Shown in pieces: positions 1-8,054 of a DNA stretch of 64,000 bases. Position 1 is the first letter of the stretch. Each line of letters begins with the position of its first letter. The notes under the pieces are model-generated. The model made no database searches and was not told the DNA's origin. It saw nothing but the letters and a program-made list of their open reading frames with translations. Where the stretch lies: the NCBI RefSeq assembly GCF_002149965.1, contig NZ_MSQB01000001.1:160046-224045 (forward strand). Direction: 5' to 3'. The position numbers and the translations under genes are program-made. Source of the DNA: Novosphingobium panipatense. GTDB taxonomy: Bacteria > Pseudomonadota > Alphaproteobacteria > Sphingomonadales > Sphingomonadaceae.

Positions 1-1
1 C

Positions 2-1552
2 CTGGCGCAGCTTCGGGCAAGGATCGCGCGAGAGAGCGAAGGTGCGCCCGATCATGCCGCCTCGATCCTGGCGGCCCATGCGGTCATGCTGGAAGACGAA
101 GACCTGCTCGCTGCGGCGCATGAGGCGATCGCGGGCGGCGAAAGCGCAGGCGCTGCCTGGCGGCGGGCCATCGAGGCGCAAGTGGAACTGCTGCTGCGCT
201 CCGGCGATGCGCGGCTTGCCGAGCGTGTGGACGACATGCGCGATCTCGAACGGCAGGTGCTTTGCGCGCTGACCGGCGACGAAGCCTCCGGTCTTGCATT
301 GCCGGAGGACGCAGTGGTCCTTGCCGAGGACCTCCTGCCCTCGCAGCTCATGGCGCTCGATCCGCAGCGGCTGGCGGCGATCTGCCTGGTCAACGGCGGG
401 CCGACTTCGCATGTTGCCATTCTGGCTGCCGGGCTGGGCGTCCCGATGCTGGTGGCGATGGGAACGGGGCTCGATACGGTGGCGGAGGGCGCGACAGTGG
501 TTGTCGATGCCGCTGCCGCGCGTCTGGAAACCGGGGCATCGCAGGAGCGGATCGAAGGGGTTCGTGGGCAGCTTGCCGCGCAGGCGGCCCGCCGCGCCGC
601 CGCGCTGGAAGCGAAAGGGCCGTGCCATACGGCGGACGGCAGCCGGATTGAGATCTTCGCCAATCTCGGCTCGCTGGCCGATGCCCGTCAGGCCATGGCG
701 AACGGCGCGGAAGGCTGCGGATTGCTGCGCAGCGAATTCCTCTTTGTCGAGCGGGCGCAGGCGCCCGGCGCGGCGGAGCAGACGGAAACCTATCAGGCCA
801 TCGCCGATGCGCTGGAGGGCCGTCCGCTGATCGTGCGTCTGCTCGATATCGGCGGCGACAAGCCTGCGCCGTTCCTGCCGATGGCCGCGGAGGAAAACCC
901 GGCATTGGGCCTGCGGGGTATTCGCGTGGGCCTTGCCCATCCCGAACTGCTCGAAGCCCAGGTCGAGGCGATCCTGCGCGTTCGACCTTCGGGGCAATGC
1001 CGGATCATGGTGCCGATGGTCGCCAGCCTTTCGGAACTGCGTGCCGTGCGCGCGGTCGTGGAGAGCGTGGCAGCGCGGCTGGGCCTGGCCGAGCCGGTTT
1101 CGCTGGGCATCATGGTGGAGACGCCTGCCGCTGCCGCGACGGCGGACATCCTTGCGCGCGAGGCGGACTTCCTGTCGGTGGGCACCAACGATCTCACGCA
1201 ATATGCGCTGGCCATGGATCGCGGCAACGCGGCCGTCGCTGCTGCCATCGATGGACTGCACCCCTCGGTCCTGCGCCTGATCGCGCTCACGTGCGAGGGC
1301 AGTGCGCGGCATGGGCGCTGGACCGGCGTGTGCGGTTCGCTGGCATCGGACCCGCTGGCGGTGCCTCTCCTGCTGGGCCTGGGCGTGGCGGAGCTTTCCG
1401 CGACCCCTGCGCAAGTGCCGGATATCAAGGCACTGGTCACGGGTCTCGATATCGAGAGCTGCCGCCATCTTGCCGCGCGCGCGCTCGAATGCGCTTCGGC
1501 CGCTGAGGTCCGCGAATTGGCGAGGGAATTTCTGAAGGAGCACGGGGCATGA
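2..1552 (+). CDS. ptsI: PTS enzyme I (phosphoenolpyruvate-protein phosphotransferase), 5'-truncated by window edge
   Basis: Enzyme I of the phosphotransferase system takes phosphate from PEP and passes it to HPr, starting the chain that feeds the NagE permease encoded next. The frame is open from base 2, so the N-terminus lies outside the window; 516 residues are visible. Seen: the swivel-domain phospho-histidine motif GGPTSHVAI (His at about visible residue 137), the PEP-binding barrel motifs LLRSEFLF, DIGGDKPAPF and GLRGIR, the catalytic stretch SVGTNDLTQYALAMDR and a C-terminal GVCGSLASDP. The stop overlaps the nagE start by 4 bp (ATGA), so the two are translationally coupled. In related bacteria this enzyme is often fused to upstream EIIA and HPr domains; that is likely here but cannot be seen. 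Confidence 0.93.
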   Translation: MAQLRARIARESEGAPDHAASILAAHAVMLEDEDLLAAAHEAIAGGESAGAAWRRAIEAQVELLLRSGDARLAERVDDMRDLERQVLCALTGDEASGLALPEDAVVLAEDLLPSQLMALDPQRLAAICLVNGGPTSHVAILAAGLGVPMLVAMGTGLDTVAEGATVVVDAAAARLETGASQERIEGVRGQLAAQAARRAAALEAKGPCHTADGSRIEIFANLGSLADARQAMANGAEGCGLLRSEFLFVERAQAPGAAEQTETYQAIADALEGRPLIVRLLDIGGDKPAPFLPMAAEENPALGLRGIRVGLAHPELLEAQVEAILRVRPSGQCRIMVPMVASLSELRAVRAVVESVAARLGLAEPVSLGIMVETPAAAATADILAREADFLSVGTNDLTQYALAMDRGNAAVAAAIDGLHPSVLRLIALTCEGSARHGRWTGVCGSLASDPLAVPLLLGLGVAELSATPAQVPDIKALVTGLDIESCRHLAARALECASAAEVRELAREFLKEHGA

Positions 1553-3276
1553 GGCGGGTTCTCGAAACGTTGCAGCCGCTGGGCCGTGCGCTCATGCTGC
1601 CGATCGCGGTTCTTCCCGTGGCGGGGCTGCTGCTTCGCCTCGGTCAGCCGGACCTGCTCGACATCGCGCTGCTCAGCGCGGCGGGCGATGCGCTGTTCTC
1701 GCACCTCGGCCTGTTGTTCTCGATCGGCGTCGCGACCGGTTATGCGCGCGACGGCAATGGTGCGGCCTGTCTGGCGGGCATCGTCTGTTTCCTGGTCGCC
1801 ACCGAAGGCGCCAAAGTGCTGATGCCGGTGCCGCCGGGGATCGATCCCGCGCTTTCGAAAGAGGCCTTCGCGGTGGCCGTTGCAGCCGCCAAGAGCCAGG
1901 CCATCGGCCGGCTCGACGTGCCGATCGGCATCATTTCGGGCCTTGTCGGCGGCAATTTCTACAATCGCTACGCGGCGATGAAGCTGCCGGAATACCTCGC
2001 CTTCTTCGGCGGACGCCGTTTCGTTCCCATCGTTTCCGGCGTGGCGGGCCTCGCCATCGCCTGCGTCGTGGGCTTTGGTTTCCAGCCCATCGTCATCGGC
2101 ATCGACGGGGTGAGCCAGGGGATTACCGGGCTCGGCGGGTTCGGCCTGTTCCTGTTCGGCCTGATCAACCGCCTGCTGCTGGTGACCGGCTTGCACCACG
2201 TCTTCAACAACCTCTTCTGGTTCGTCTTCGGCGACTACAACGGCGCCCACGGCGACATCCGCCGCTTCTTCGCAGGCGATCCGACGGCCGGACCGTTCAT
2301 GACGGGCTTCTTCCCGGTGATGATGTTCGGCCTCCCCGCCGCCTGCCTCGCGATGTACCGGGCGGCCCGGCCAGAGCGGCGCAAGGCCGTGGGCGGCATG
2401 TTCTTCAGCCTTGCGCTGACCTCGCTGCTGACCGGCGTGACCGAACCGATCGAGTTCAGCTTCATGTTCCTCGCCCCGGTGCTCTACGCGATCCATGCGG
2501 TGCTGACCGGTGGGGCGATGTGGCTGACCGATGCGCTGGGCATGCACCTTGGCTTCGGGTTCTCGGCAGGCCTGTTCGACTATGTGCTGAACTTCGGCAA
2601 GGCGACGCGCCCGCTGCTGCTGGTGCCTGTGGGACTGCTGTACTTCGCTGTCTACTACGCCGTCTTCGCCTTCGCGATCCGCAAGCTGAACCTCAAGACC
2701 CCCGGCCGCGAGGACGACGATCTCGCCGCACCCGCGCAGGCAGAGGCGTCTGTCGAGGAGACGCGCGGGCATGCCTATCTCTCTGCGCTGGGCGGCAGCG
2801 GCAACCTCGTGGAAGTCTCAGCCTGCACCACGCGCCTGCGCCTCATCATCGTCGATCACGGCGGGGTGGACGAAGCGCGGCTGAAGGCACTCGGTGCGCG
2901 GGGTATCGTGCGCCCTTCGGACAAGGCGCTTCAGGTGATCCTCGGCCCGGTTGCGGACATCGTCTCGGTGGAAATCCGCGAGGCCATCGCGGCGGGTCCT
3001 GCTGCCGCCACTCCGCCTGCCGCCTCGGTATCGGCGGCCGCCGAAAACGCGGCGAAGATGCAGCTTCCGGCGAACCTAGTACGGGCGCTTGGCGGCGAAG
3101 GAAACGTGTGCGGCGTAGTGCGCTATGGCAACCGTCTCCGGGTAGAACTGGCCGATCCGGCAGCGATCGACGAAGCGGCGCTTGCCGTGGCAGGCGTGCG
3201 CGCTGCCGGTAGGGCAGAAGGCGGCGTGGTCCACCTGCTGTTTGCGATGGCCGATCTCGACCGGATCGCGGTCTGA
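1549..3276 (+). CDS. nagE: PTS N-acetylglucosamine-specific permease, IIC-IIB with a second degenerate IIB domain
   Basis: Inner-membrane permease of the glucose/GlcNAc PTS family that would import GlcNAc and deliver it as GlcNAc-6-phosphate. Residues about 1-380 are the hydrophobic IIC channel, with typical segments such as KLPEYLAFFGGRRFVPI and GLHHVFNNLFWF. A linker leads to a IIB domain whose phosphorylated cysteine sits in ACTTRLR (Cys426). A second IIB-like copy follows (about 500-575), but the aligned position is Tyr526 (RYGNRLRV), so it cannot carry the phospho-cysteine. No IIA domain is present, so IIA must come from elsewhere, possibly the N-terminus of the upstream protein. GlcNAc rather than glucose specificity is inferred from overall resemblance to NagE and from the neighbouring hexosaminidase locus. 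Confidence 0.9.
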   Translation: MRRVLETLQPLGRALMLPIAVLPVAGLLLRLGQPDLLDIALLSAAGDALFSHLGLLFSIGVATGYARDGNGAACLAGIVCFLVATEGAKVLMPVPPGIDPALSKEAFAVAVAAAKSQAIGRLDVPIGIISGLVGGNFYNRYAAMKLPEYLAFFGGRRFVPIVSGVAGLAIACVVGFGFQPIVIGIDGVSQGITGLGGFGLFLFGLINRLLLVTGLHHVFNNLFWFVFGDYNGAHGDIRRFFAGDPTAGPFMTGFFPVMMFGLPAACLAMYRAARPERRKAVGGMFFSLALTSLLTGVTEPIEFSFMFLAPVLYAIHAVLTGGAMWLTDALGMHLGFGFSAGLFDYVLNFGKATRPLLLVPVGLLYFAVYYAVFAFAIRKLNLKTPGREDDDLAAPAQAEASVEETRGHAYLSALGGSGNLVEVSACTTRLRLIIVDHGGVDEARLKALGARGIVRPSDKALQVILGPVADIVSVEIREAIAAGPAAATPPAASVSAAAENAAKMQLPANLVRALGGEGNVCGVVRYGNRLRVELADPAAIDEAALAVAGVRAAGRAEGGVVHLLFAMADLDRIAV

Positions 3277-3281
3277 GCCTG

Positions 3282-4163
3282 TCAGGGCGCCTGCGTTTCT
3301 TCGAAAACGGCGAGGCTTACACGGGCCATCCGATCAACGATGCGCGGGCGCTGAAGCGTTTCGGCCATGTCATCACGCACGATGTGGAACGCGCTGAGGA
3401 ATGCCCTGTCTTCAGCGGTCAGCCCGGCCGGTGCGGCGGCATCCCCGTGCGGCGTGAACAGCGTGAGGATGGTCGGCTCCATGGCTGGCGATTCATCGAG
3501 CCGTGCGCCGGTAAGCCCCCGCATCGCCGCATAGTCGGCCACCTGCCGCAAGTCCCGGTCCGCAATCGCCTCGCGGGCGATCAGCACTACGGAACTGACG
3601 ATCTCGCGGCGTATCGACGCGGATAGCCGCGTGGAGGCCTGGGCGGTCAAGGTCGTCAAACCGGTAGGCGAGTAGCTCGGACGATCGCCGTCGCGGCTGC
3701 GGACTTGCGTTTGCAGCCATGCCCGTACCGGGCCGGATCGGTCGAGGATGCGCCCGATGTCCGCGCGCGACTGGCCGACGAGCGCGCCGGAACCTGCGCG
3801 CGACAAGGCGCGGACCGCCGCCCGGCCGTCCTCCACGAAGACGACCATCAGGTTCGGCGCGCAACCTGACTCGGCGATCGGCAGCCCGCTGGAGGCAGCG
3901 ATGGCGGTGATCCGCTCGGCCACGACTTCGCCTGCTTCGGGCGGCAGTCCGGCACTTCCCACGCAGACCGGATAAGCGAAGCGGGCGAATGGCTCGTCGT
4001 TCGCCCCAGGGATCGTGAGTTGCGCCACGAAACGGCGCGCACGGTCGGTCGTTATGCCAGAGTCTGCGGAGGCGGTTCCGGTCTGGCTGGAGGCGGCCAG
4101 GGCCTGATCGGGGATCGGGACGAGAGCGGCGGCGGCCAGGAGGCCGCCGAGAAGGGCGTTCAT
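3282..4163 (-). CDS. secreted protein of unknown function
   Basis: No family recognised. The 293-residue product begins with a clear Sec signal peptide (MNALLGGLLAAAALVPIPDQ, cleavage likely after ALA). The mature part is alanine- and arginine-rich, with two cysteines (in YPVCVGS and ESGCAP) that could form a disulfide, and no membrane segment after the signal. ATG at 4163 is preferred over an in-frame TTG at 4184 because AAGGAG sits 7 bases upstream and the signal peptide starts there. It lies 58 bp downstream of the GH2 gene on the same strand, so it may be the last gene of the regulator-GH2 unit. It converges on nagE with only 5 bp between the two stops. Confidence 0.75.
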   Translation of the reverse strand: MNALLGGLLAAAALVPIPDQALAASSQTGTASADSGITTDRARRFVAQLTIPGANDEPFARFAYPVCVGSAGLPPEAGEVVAERITAIAASSGLPIAESGCAPNLMVVFVEDGRAAVRALSRAGSGALVGQSRADIGRILDRSGPVRAWLQTQVRSRDGDRPSYSPTGLTTLTAQASTRLSASIRREIVSSVVLIAREAIADRDLRQVADYAAMRGLTGARLDESPAMEPTILTLFTPHGDAAAPAGLTAEDRAFLSAFHIVRDDMAETLQRPRIVDRMARVSLAVFEETQAP

Positions 4164-4221
4164 GCCGGTTCTCCTTATGTGCAAAGGAGGTTACGGCATC
4201 CGCTCTCGGTTATCCAGTCAT

Positions 4222-7137
4222 TCAGGCCGAGACGTAGACCCTGCCGGTCAGCCCGCTGGGCTTGCCCTCCGCCGCCTGCACCAGAACCACGAGTGTGCGC
4301 ACGCCGCTGCCCGGAGGGATCGTTGCGGTGAGGGCGCCCACCGCAGCGTCGGTCTTGCGCGCGGCCAGCTTGCCGTCGAGCCAGACTTCCGCGGCGCCGG
4401 TGATCTCGGCGAAGTGCAGCGCGCCGCCTGCGGCCGCGACTTTCTTCCACGGCGTGAAGCGCGTGCGATAGCTGCGCCATCCGGCATTTCCGGCGGGGGC
4501 GGCAATACCCGAGCGGACGAAGTCCCAGGAATTGTTGTCGCCGTCCACGGGGCCGAGCGCCGGATCGGGCCTCTGCGGGAACAGGGCCGAGCGGCGCCAG
4601 TCGGCGATCGGCATTTCCGCCGGGACCACCGGGACTTGCGCACGCGGTTCGCGCGGCGCACGGGCGAGGCTTAGGCGCGCGGAACGCAGGCCCTGCGTCC
4701 TGGCCTCCAAGGTCAGTCGCTGGCCGCTCGCATCGCCTTCGACGATGACTTGCGCCAGGCCGTTGAACAGCGCGCGCTTGTTGCCCTTCTCGCTGGAATG
4801 GTCGTTCGGATTGCCGTTGCCCAGGCCGATGATCCGGCCGCCCGACACCGTGAAATCCACCGGGATGTTGGCTGTGGGCACGTGGCGGCCCCGCGCATCC
4901 ACGCAGTCCACCGTGATGGCCTGCACGTCCTCGCCGTCGCTGGCCAGTGCCTGCCGGGCAGGCGTAAGTCGCAGCGCGACCGGTTCGCCTGTGGTTTCAT
5001 GGACGGCGCTGACGACGACTTTGCCGCCGCGCAGCGCCAGCGCCTCGATCCGGCCGGGGCGATAGGGCACCTGGAAGGTGTGGCCCATGATCTGGTCGGC
5101 GGCGGGCACCCGCTCGATCACTTCGCCATTGAGGCGCAGTTCGATGGCTTCGGCATTGGTGATCGCGAAGACTTCCAATGTCTGTCCTTCACGCCCCAAC
5201 CAGTTCCAGTGCGGGGCGAGCCAGATCACGGGAGCATCGTCGCGCCAGTGGGCGGAGTGGATGCCGAAGGCGGTCTTGGGAAAGCCGCAGATGTCCATCA
5301 CGCCGAAGAAGCTGCTGGTCGAGGGCCAGGCATAAGGCGTCGGCTCGCCGTGATAGTCGAAACCGGTCCAGACGAAACCGCCCGCCACGAAAGGCCGCTC
5401 GGCGATCATCTTCCAGGTATCGCGGTGGGTCGCGCCCCAGGAGGCGGCTTCCTTGTCGAACGAGGTGATGACCTGCTGGGCCGGGATGCTCTCGAAAGCG
5501 CCGCGCGTCTCGTAGGCGCTGGTGTCTTCCGAACTGGTGATCGGCTTGTCCGGGTGGAGGGCGTGGAACTTGTCGTAGTCGCCCTGGTAATAGTTGAAGC
5601 CCATGACATCGACGACGGTGGAGACGTTCTCGGGATTGTAGAACGAGCCGTTCATCGCCGCCGTCACCGGCCGCTGGGTGTCGAGCTTGCGCACGGCCTT
5701 GCGCATGCGGCGCACCATCTCGACGCCGGCATGCGTCCCCTGCATCGGTTCCTCGTTGAACACGGACCAGAGCACGATCGAGGGGTGGTTGCGGTCTCTC
5801 CGCACCATCCATTCAAGCTGCGCCAGATAGTCCGGCGCGGGGTTGAACAGGCGGTTCTCGCCCATGACCACGAAGCCCAGCCGGTCGCACCAGTCCAGCA
5901 CTTCCTTGGCGGGGGCATTGTGCGACATGCGGATGGCGTTGCAGCCCATCGCCTTCAGGCGTTGCAGGCGCCAGAGCGCCAGCGCATCGGGGATGGCGGT
6001 GCCGACGCCGGTGTGGTCCTGATGGATGCACACGCCCTTGAGCTTGGTCTCCACACCGTTGAGGATCATGCCCCGCGCGGGATCGAAACGCACCGTGCGG
6101 AAGCCGATGAACTGGCGCCGGGTATCGACGGCCTTGCCTTCGTGCAGCAGATCCACCTCGACGCAGTAGAGCGTCGGGCTGTCGGGCGACCAGAGGCGGA
6201 CTTTGCCGGGATCGAAGGTGTTGACGACCTGAGCCTGTTCGAGCGGGGGAACCGTGATCGTTCCCCCCGTGCGATGGATTTCACGGCCCTCGGGATCGAG
6301 CAGGCGGGTAGATATTTCCGCCTGGGCCATGCTCTCACCGACATTCGACAGGCTGACCGCGACCGGGACATGCCAGGTGCCGTCGTCCTGCGCGACCGGA
6401 TCGCAGTAGACACCGTCCGTCTCGATCGACACGGCCGGGCGGCTGACCAGCCAGACGTGGCGATAGAGACCGGCGCCTTCGTACCACCAGCCCTCGCGCG
6501 CGGTGGCATCGACGCGCACGGCGATCCAGTTCACTTCGTCTCCGAAGCGGGCGAAGGGCGTCAGGTCGACGATGACGCTGCTGTAACCGGACCAGGAATG
6601 GGCGACTTCGCTGCCGTTTACCCAGATCGTGGCATGGGTGGCGATGCCGTCGAAATGCAGTTCGAGGCGGCGGCCCTTCTGGCTCTCGTCCAGCCGCAGC
6701 AGGCGGCGATACCAGCCGATCCCGCGCGGACGGTAACCTTGCGAGACATTGGCGTTTTCGTTCACATCCTGGGCGATGGCCCAGTCATGGGGGAGATCGA
6801 CGGCCTGCCAGTCGGAATCGTCGAAGGCCAGGGCTGCCGCGCCGCGCGCGTTGCCGGCCTTGACCGAAAGGTAGGTGGCGTTGTGGTCGGTCGGTTCCGG
6901 GACTGGAACCTCACCCTCGTGGAAGCGCCAGCCGTGTTCGAGCAGGGTGCGCGAGGGGTCCGTTTCAGGAAGGCGCGGCGAAGGGCCGGGGAGGGCGGCG
7001 GGCATCGGCAGCCCGTCCGGCATTCCCGGCCCGAAGGCCTTTGCGGGGGCGGCGAATGCGGGCGCCGAGAAGGCAGGGAGCAGGGTCGCGACGGCGCCGG
7101 TGGAGGCGCCGCGCAGCAGCAATTCGCGGCGTTTCAT
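4222..7137 (-). CDS. GH2 family glycoside hydrolase, probable beta-galactosidase, exported
   Basis: Retaining exo-glycosidase predicted to remove terminal beta-galactose (or a related beta-linked sugar) from oligosaccharides in the periplasm. The 971-residue protein starts with a twin-arginine-like leader (MKRRELLLRG, then a hydrophobic stretch ending AFA). It then has the GH2 sugar-binding jelly roll (about 50-230), an Ig-like domain, and the TIM barrel with acid/base Glu462 in SVFNEEP and nucleophile Glu537 in ITSSEDTS. A long C-terminal part holds further beta domains. The start at 7137 overlaps the upstream regulator stop by 4 bp (ATGA); the longer in-frame extension merely runs through the regulator gene. 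GH2 also covers beta-glucuronidases and mannosidases, so galactose specificity is inferred from domain layout and from its place in an N-glycan-like gene set. Confidence 0.88.
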   Translation of the reverse strand: MKRRELLLRGASTGAVATLLPAFSAPAFAAPAKAFGPGMPDGLPMPAALPGPSPRLPETDPSRTLLEHGWRFHEGEVPVPEPTDHNATYLSVKAGNARGAAALAFDDSDWQAVDLPHDWAIAQDVNENANVSQGYRPRGIGWYRRLLRLDESQKGRRLELHFDGIATHATIWVNGSEVAHSWSGYSSVIVDLTPFARFGDEVNWIAVRVDATAREGWWYEGAGLYRHVWLVSRPAVSIETDGVYCDPVAQDDGTWHVPVAVSLSNVGESMAQAEISTRLLDPEGREIHRTGGTITVPPLEQAQVVNTFDPGKVRLWSPDSPTLYCVEVDLLHEGKAVDTRRQFIGFRTVRFDPARGMILNGVETKLKGVCIHQDHTGVGTAIPDALALWRLQRLKAMGCNAIRMSHNAPAKEVLDWCDRLGFVVMGENRLFNPAPDYLAQLEWMVRRDRNHPSIVLWSVFNEEPMQGTHAGVEMVRRMRKAVRKLDTQRPVTAAMNGSFYNPENVSTVVDVMGFNYYQGDYDKFHALHPDKPITSSEDTSAYETRGAFESIPAQQVITSFDKEAASWGATHRDTWKMIAERPFVAGGFVWTGFDYHGEPTPYAWPSTSSFFGVMDICGFPKTAFGIHSAHWRDDAPVIWLAPHWNWLGREGQTLEVFAITNAEAIELRLNGEVIERVPAADQIMGHTFQVPYRPGRIEALALRGGKVVVSAVHETTGEPVALRLTPARQALASDGEDVQAITVDCVDARGRHVPTANIPVDFTVSGGRIIGLGNGNPNDHSSEKGNKRALFNGLAQVIVEGDASGQRLTLEARTQGLRSARLSLARAPREPRAQVPVVPAEMPIADWRRSALFPQRPDPALGPVDGDNNSWDFVRSGIAAPAGNAGWRSYRTRFTPWKKVAAAGGALHFAEITGAAEVWLDGKLAARKTDAAVGALTATIPPGSGVRTLVVLVQAAEGKPSGLTGRVYVSA

Positions 7138-7874
7138 GAACCCTCGATCAGTTCGGCGACGATGTCGTAGGAATCGCCCCGATAATAGGAACGGGTGAAT
7201 TCGACGGTGCGGCCGTCGCGCAGGAAGCCGTGGCGTTCGATCAGCAGCCCCGCGTGGCCGGATTCGACGCCAAGCATCTTGGCGTGCTCGGCCCCGAAAG
7301 GCACGGCGCGCAGGCGCTGGAGCGCGCGGACCGGGCGATTGCCGCTCTTTTCGAGCGCCGCGTAAAGCGAATCCTCGACGACATCCAGGCTGGCGAGACA
7401 ATGTCCGGCGATCGTCGAGATTTCGAGGGCCAGAGGTTCGTCGTCGGCAAGGCGGATGCGGGTGAAGCGCAGGACCGTGCTGCCGGGGGCGAGGCCCAGC
7501 GCCATGGATTCCTCGGGATTTACCGGCCCGCTCATGCGCGAGACCCAGGTGCTGGAAGCGCGCTTGCCGCGTGCGGCCATGTCTTCGCTGAAGGAGGTCA
7601 GCCGCGAAAAGCTCTTTTCCACGCGCGAGGCGACGAACGTTCCCGCGCCGCGTCGCCGGGTCAGCAGGCCTTCCTCGACCAGACCGGCGATCGCCTTGCG
7701 GACGGTGATGCGCGAAACGTCGTATTCGATCGCCAGGTTACGCTCGGGCGGGATCGCTTCGGCCTGATCGAGCACGCCTTCGGATATGGCATCGCGGATG
7801 AGCTGCTGGAGCTGGATGTACAGCGGCGCAGCGTTGTCTTCGCGCAGACGACCAATCCGGTCGGAAAATGACAT
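7134..7874 (-). CDS. GntR/HutC-family transcriptional regulator (UTRA domain), NagR/DasR-like
   Basis: DNA-binding regulator of 246 residues. The N-terminal winged helix-turn-helix spans about residues 10-80, with the typical PPERNLAIEYDVSRITVRKA segment. It is followed by a UTRA effector domain (about 95-235) with the family signature near RLADDEPLALE. UTRA regulators of amino-sugar genes usually sense GlcN-6-P or GlcNAc-6-P; because NagE would make GlcNAc-6-P, this protein most likely represses the flanking glycosidase genes until that effector appears (inference). ATG at 7874 is preceded by a purine-rich GAAGGGGG ribosome site. It is divergent from the GH20 operon, sharing a 180-bp promoter region, and overlaps the GH2 gene downstream. 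Confidence 0.92.
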   Translation of the reverse strand: MSFSDRIGRLREDNAAPLYIQLQQLIRDAISEGVLDQAEAIPPERNLAIEYDVSRITVRKAIAGLVEEGLLTRRRGAGTFVASRVEKSFSRLTSFSEDMAARGKRASSTWVSRMSGPVNPEESMALGLAPGSTVLRFTRIRLADDEPLALEISTIAGHCLASLDVVEDSLYAALEKSGNRPVRALQRLRAVPFGAEHAKMLGVESGHAGLLIERHGFLRDGRTVEFTRSYYRGDSYDIVAELIEGS

Positions 7875-7907
7875 TCGATCCCCCTTCGATCCATTCTATG
7901 CGAATGG

Positions 7908-7921
7908 CTTACATTGGTAAG
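7908..7921. promoter_or_regulatory. candidate operator of the divergent GntR regulator
   Basis: The inverted repeat CTTAC-ATTG-GTAAG is perfect over 5+5 bases. It lies 34 bp upstream of the regulator start, within the region shared with the GH20 operon (7875-8054). A related GGTTACC block lies near 8015. Position and symmetry suggest a regulator site; binding is inferred. Confidence 0.4.
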
Positions 7922-8054
7922 GTTGGCCTGACAATCGCAGCAAATGGTCGCAATTCAAGCCCAATTCGCAGGAATGGAATAAGACCTATTGCGAGAAAGG
8001 ATATATTTTGGTTACCTTTCTGCTCCGGCACCAATAAACAACGAGGGCAAGGAC

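Noticed and set aside
793..2772. 659-codon open frame on the minus strand opposite ptsI and nagE
   Set aside because: Composition is Arg/His/Glu-rich and low in hydrophobics, as expected from the antisense of GC-rich genes; enzyme I and NagE on the plus strand are unmistakable.
4750..7170. 806-codon frame opposite the GH2 beta-galactosidase
   Set aside because: Antisense shadow with no domain or ribosome site.
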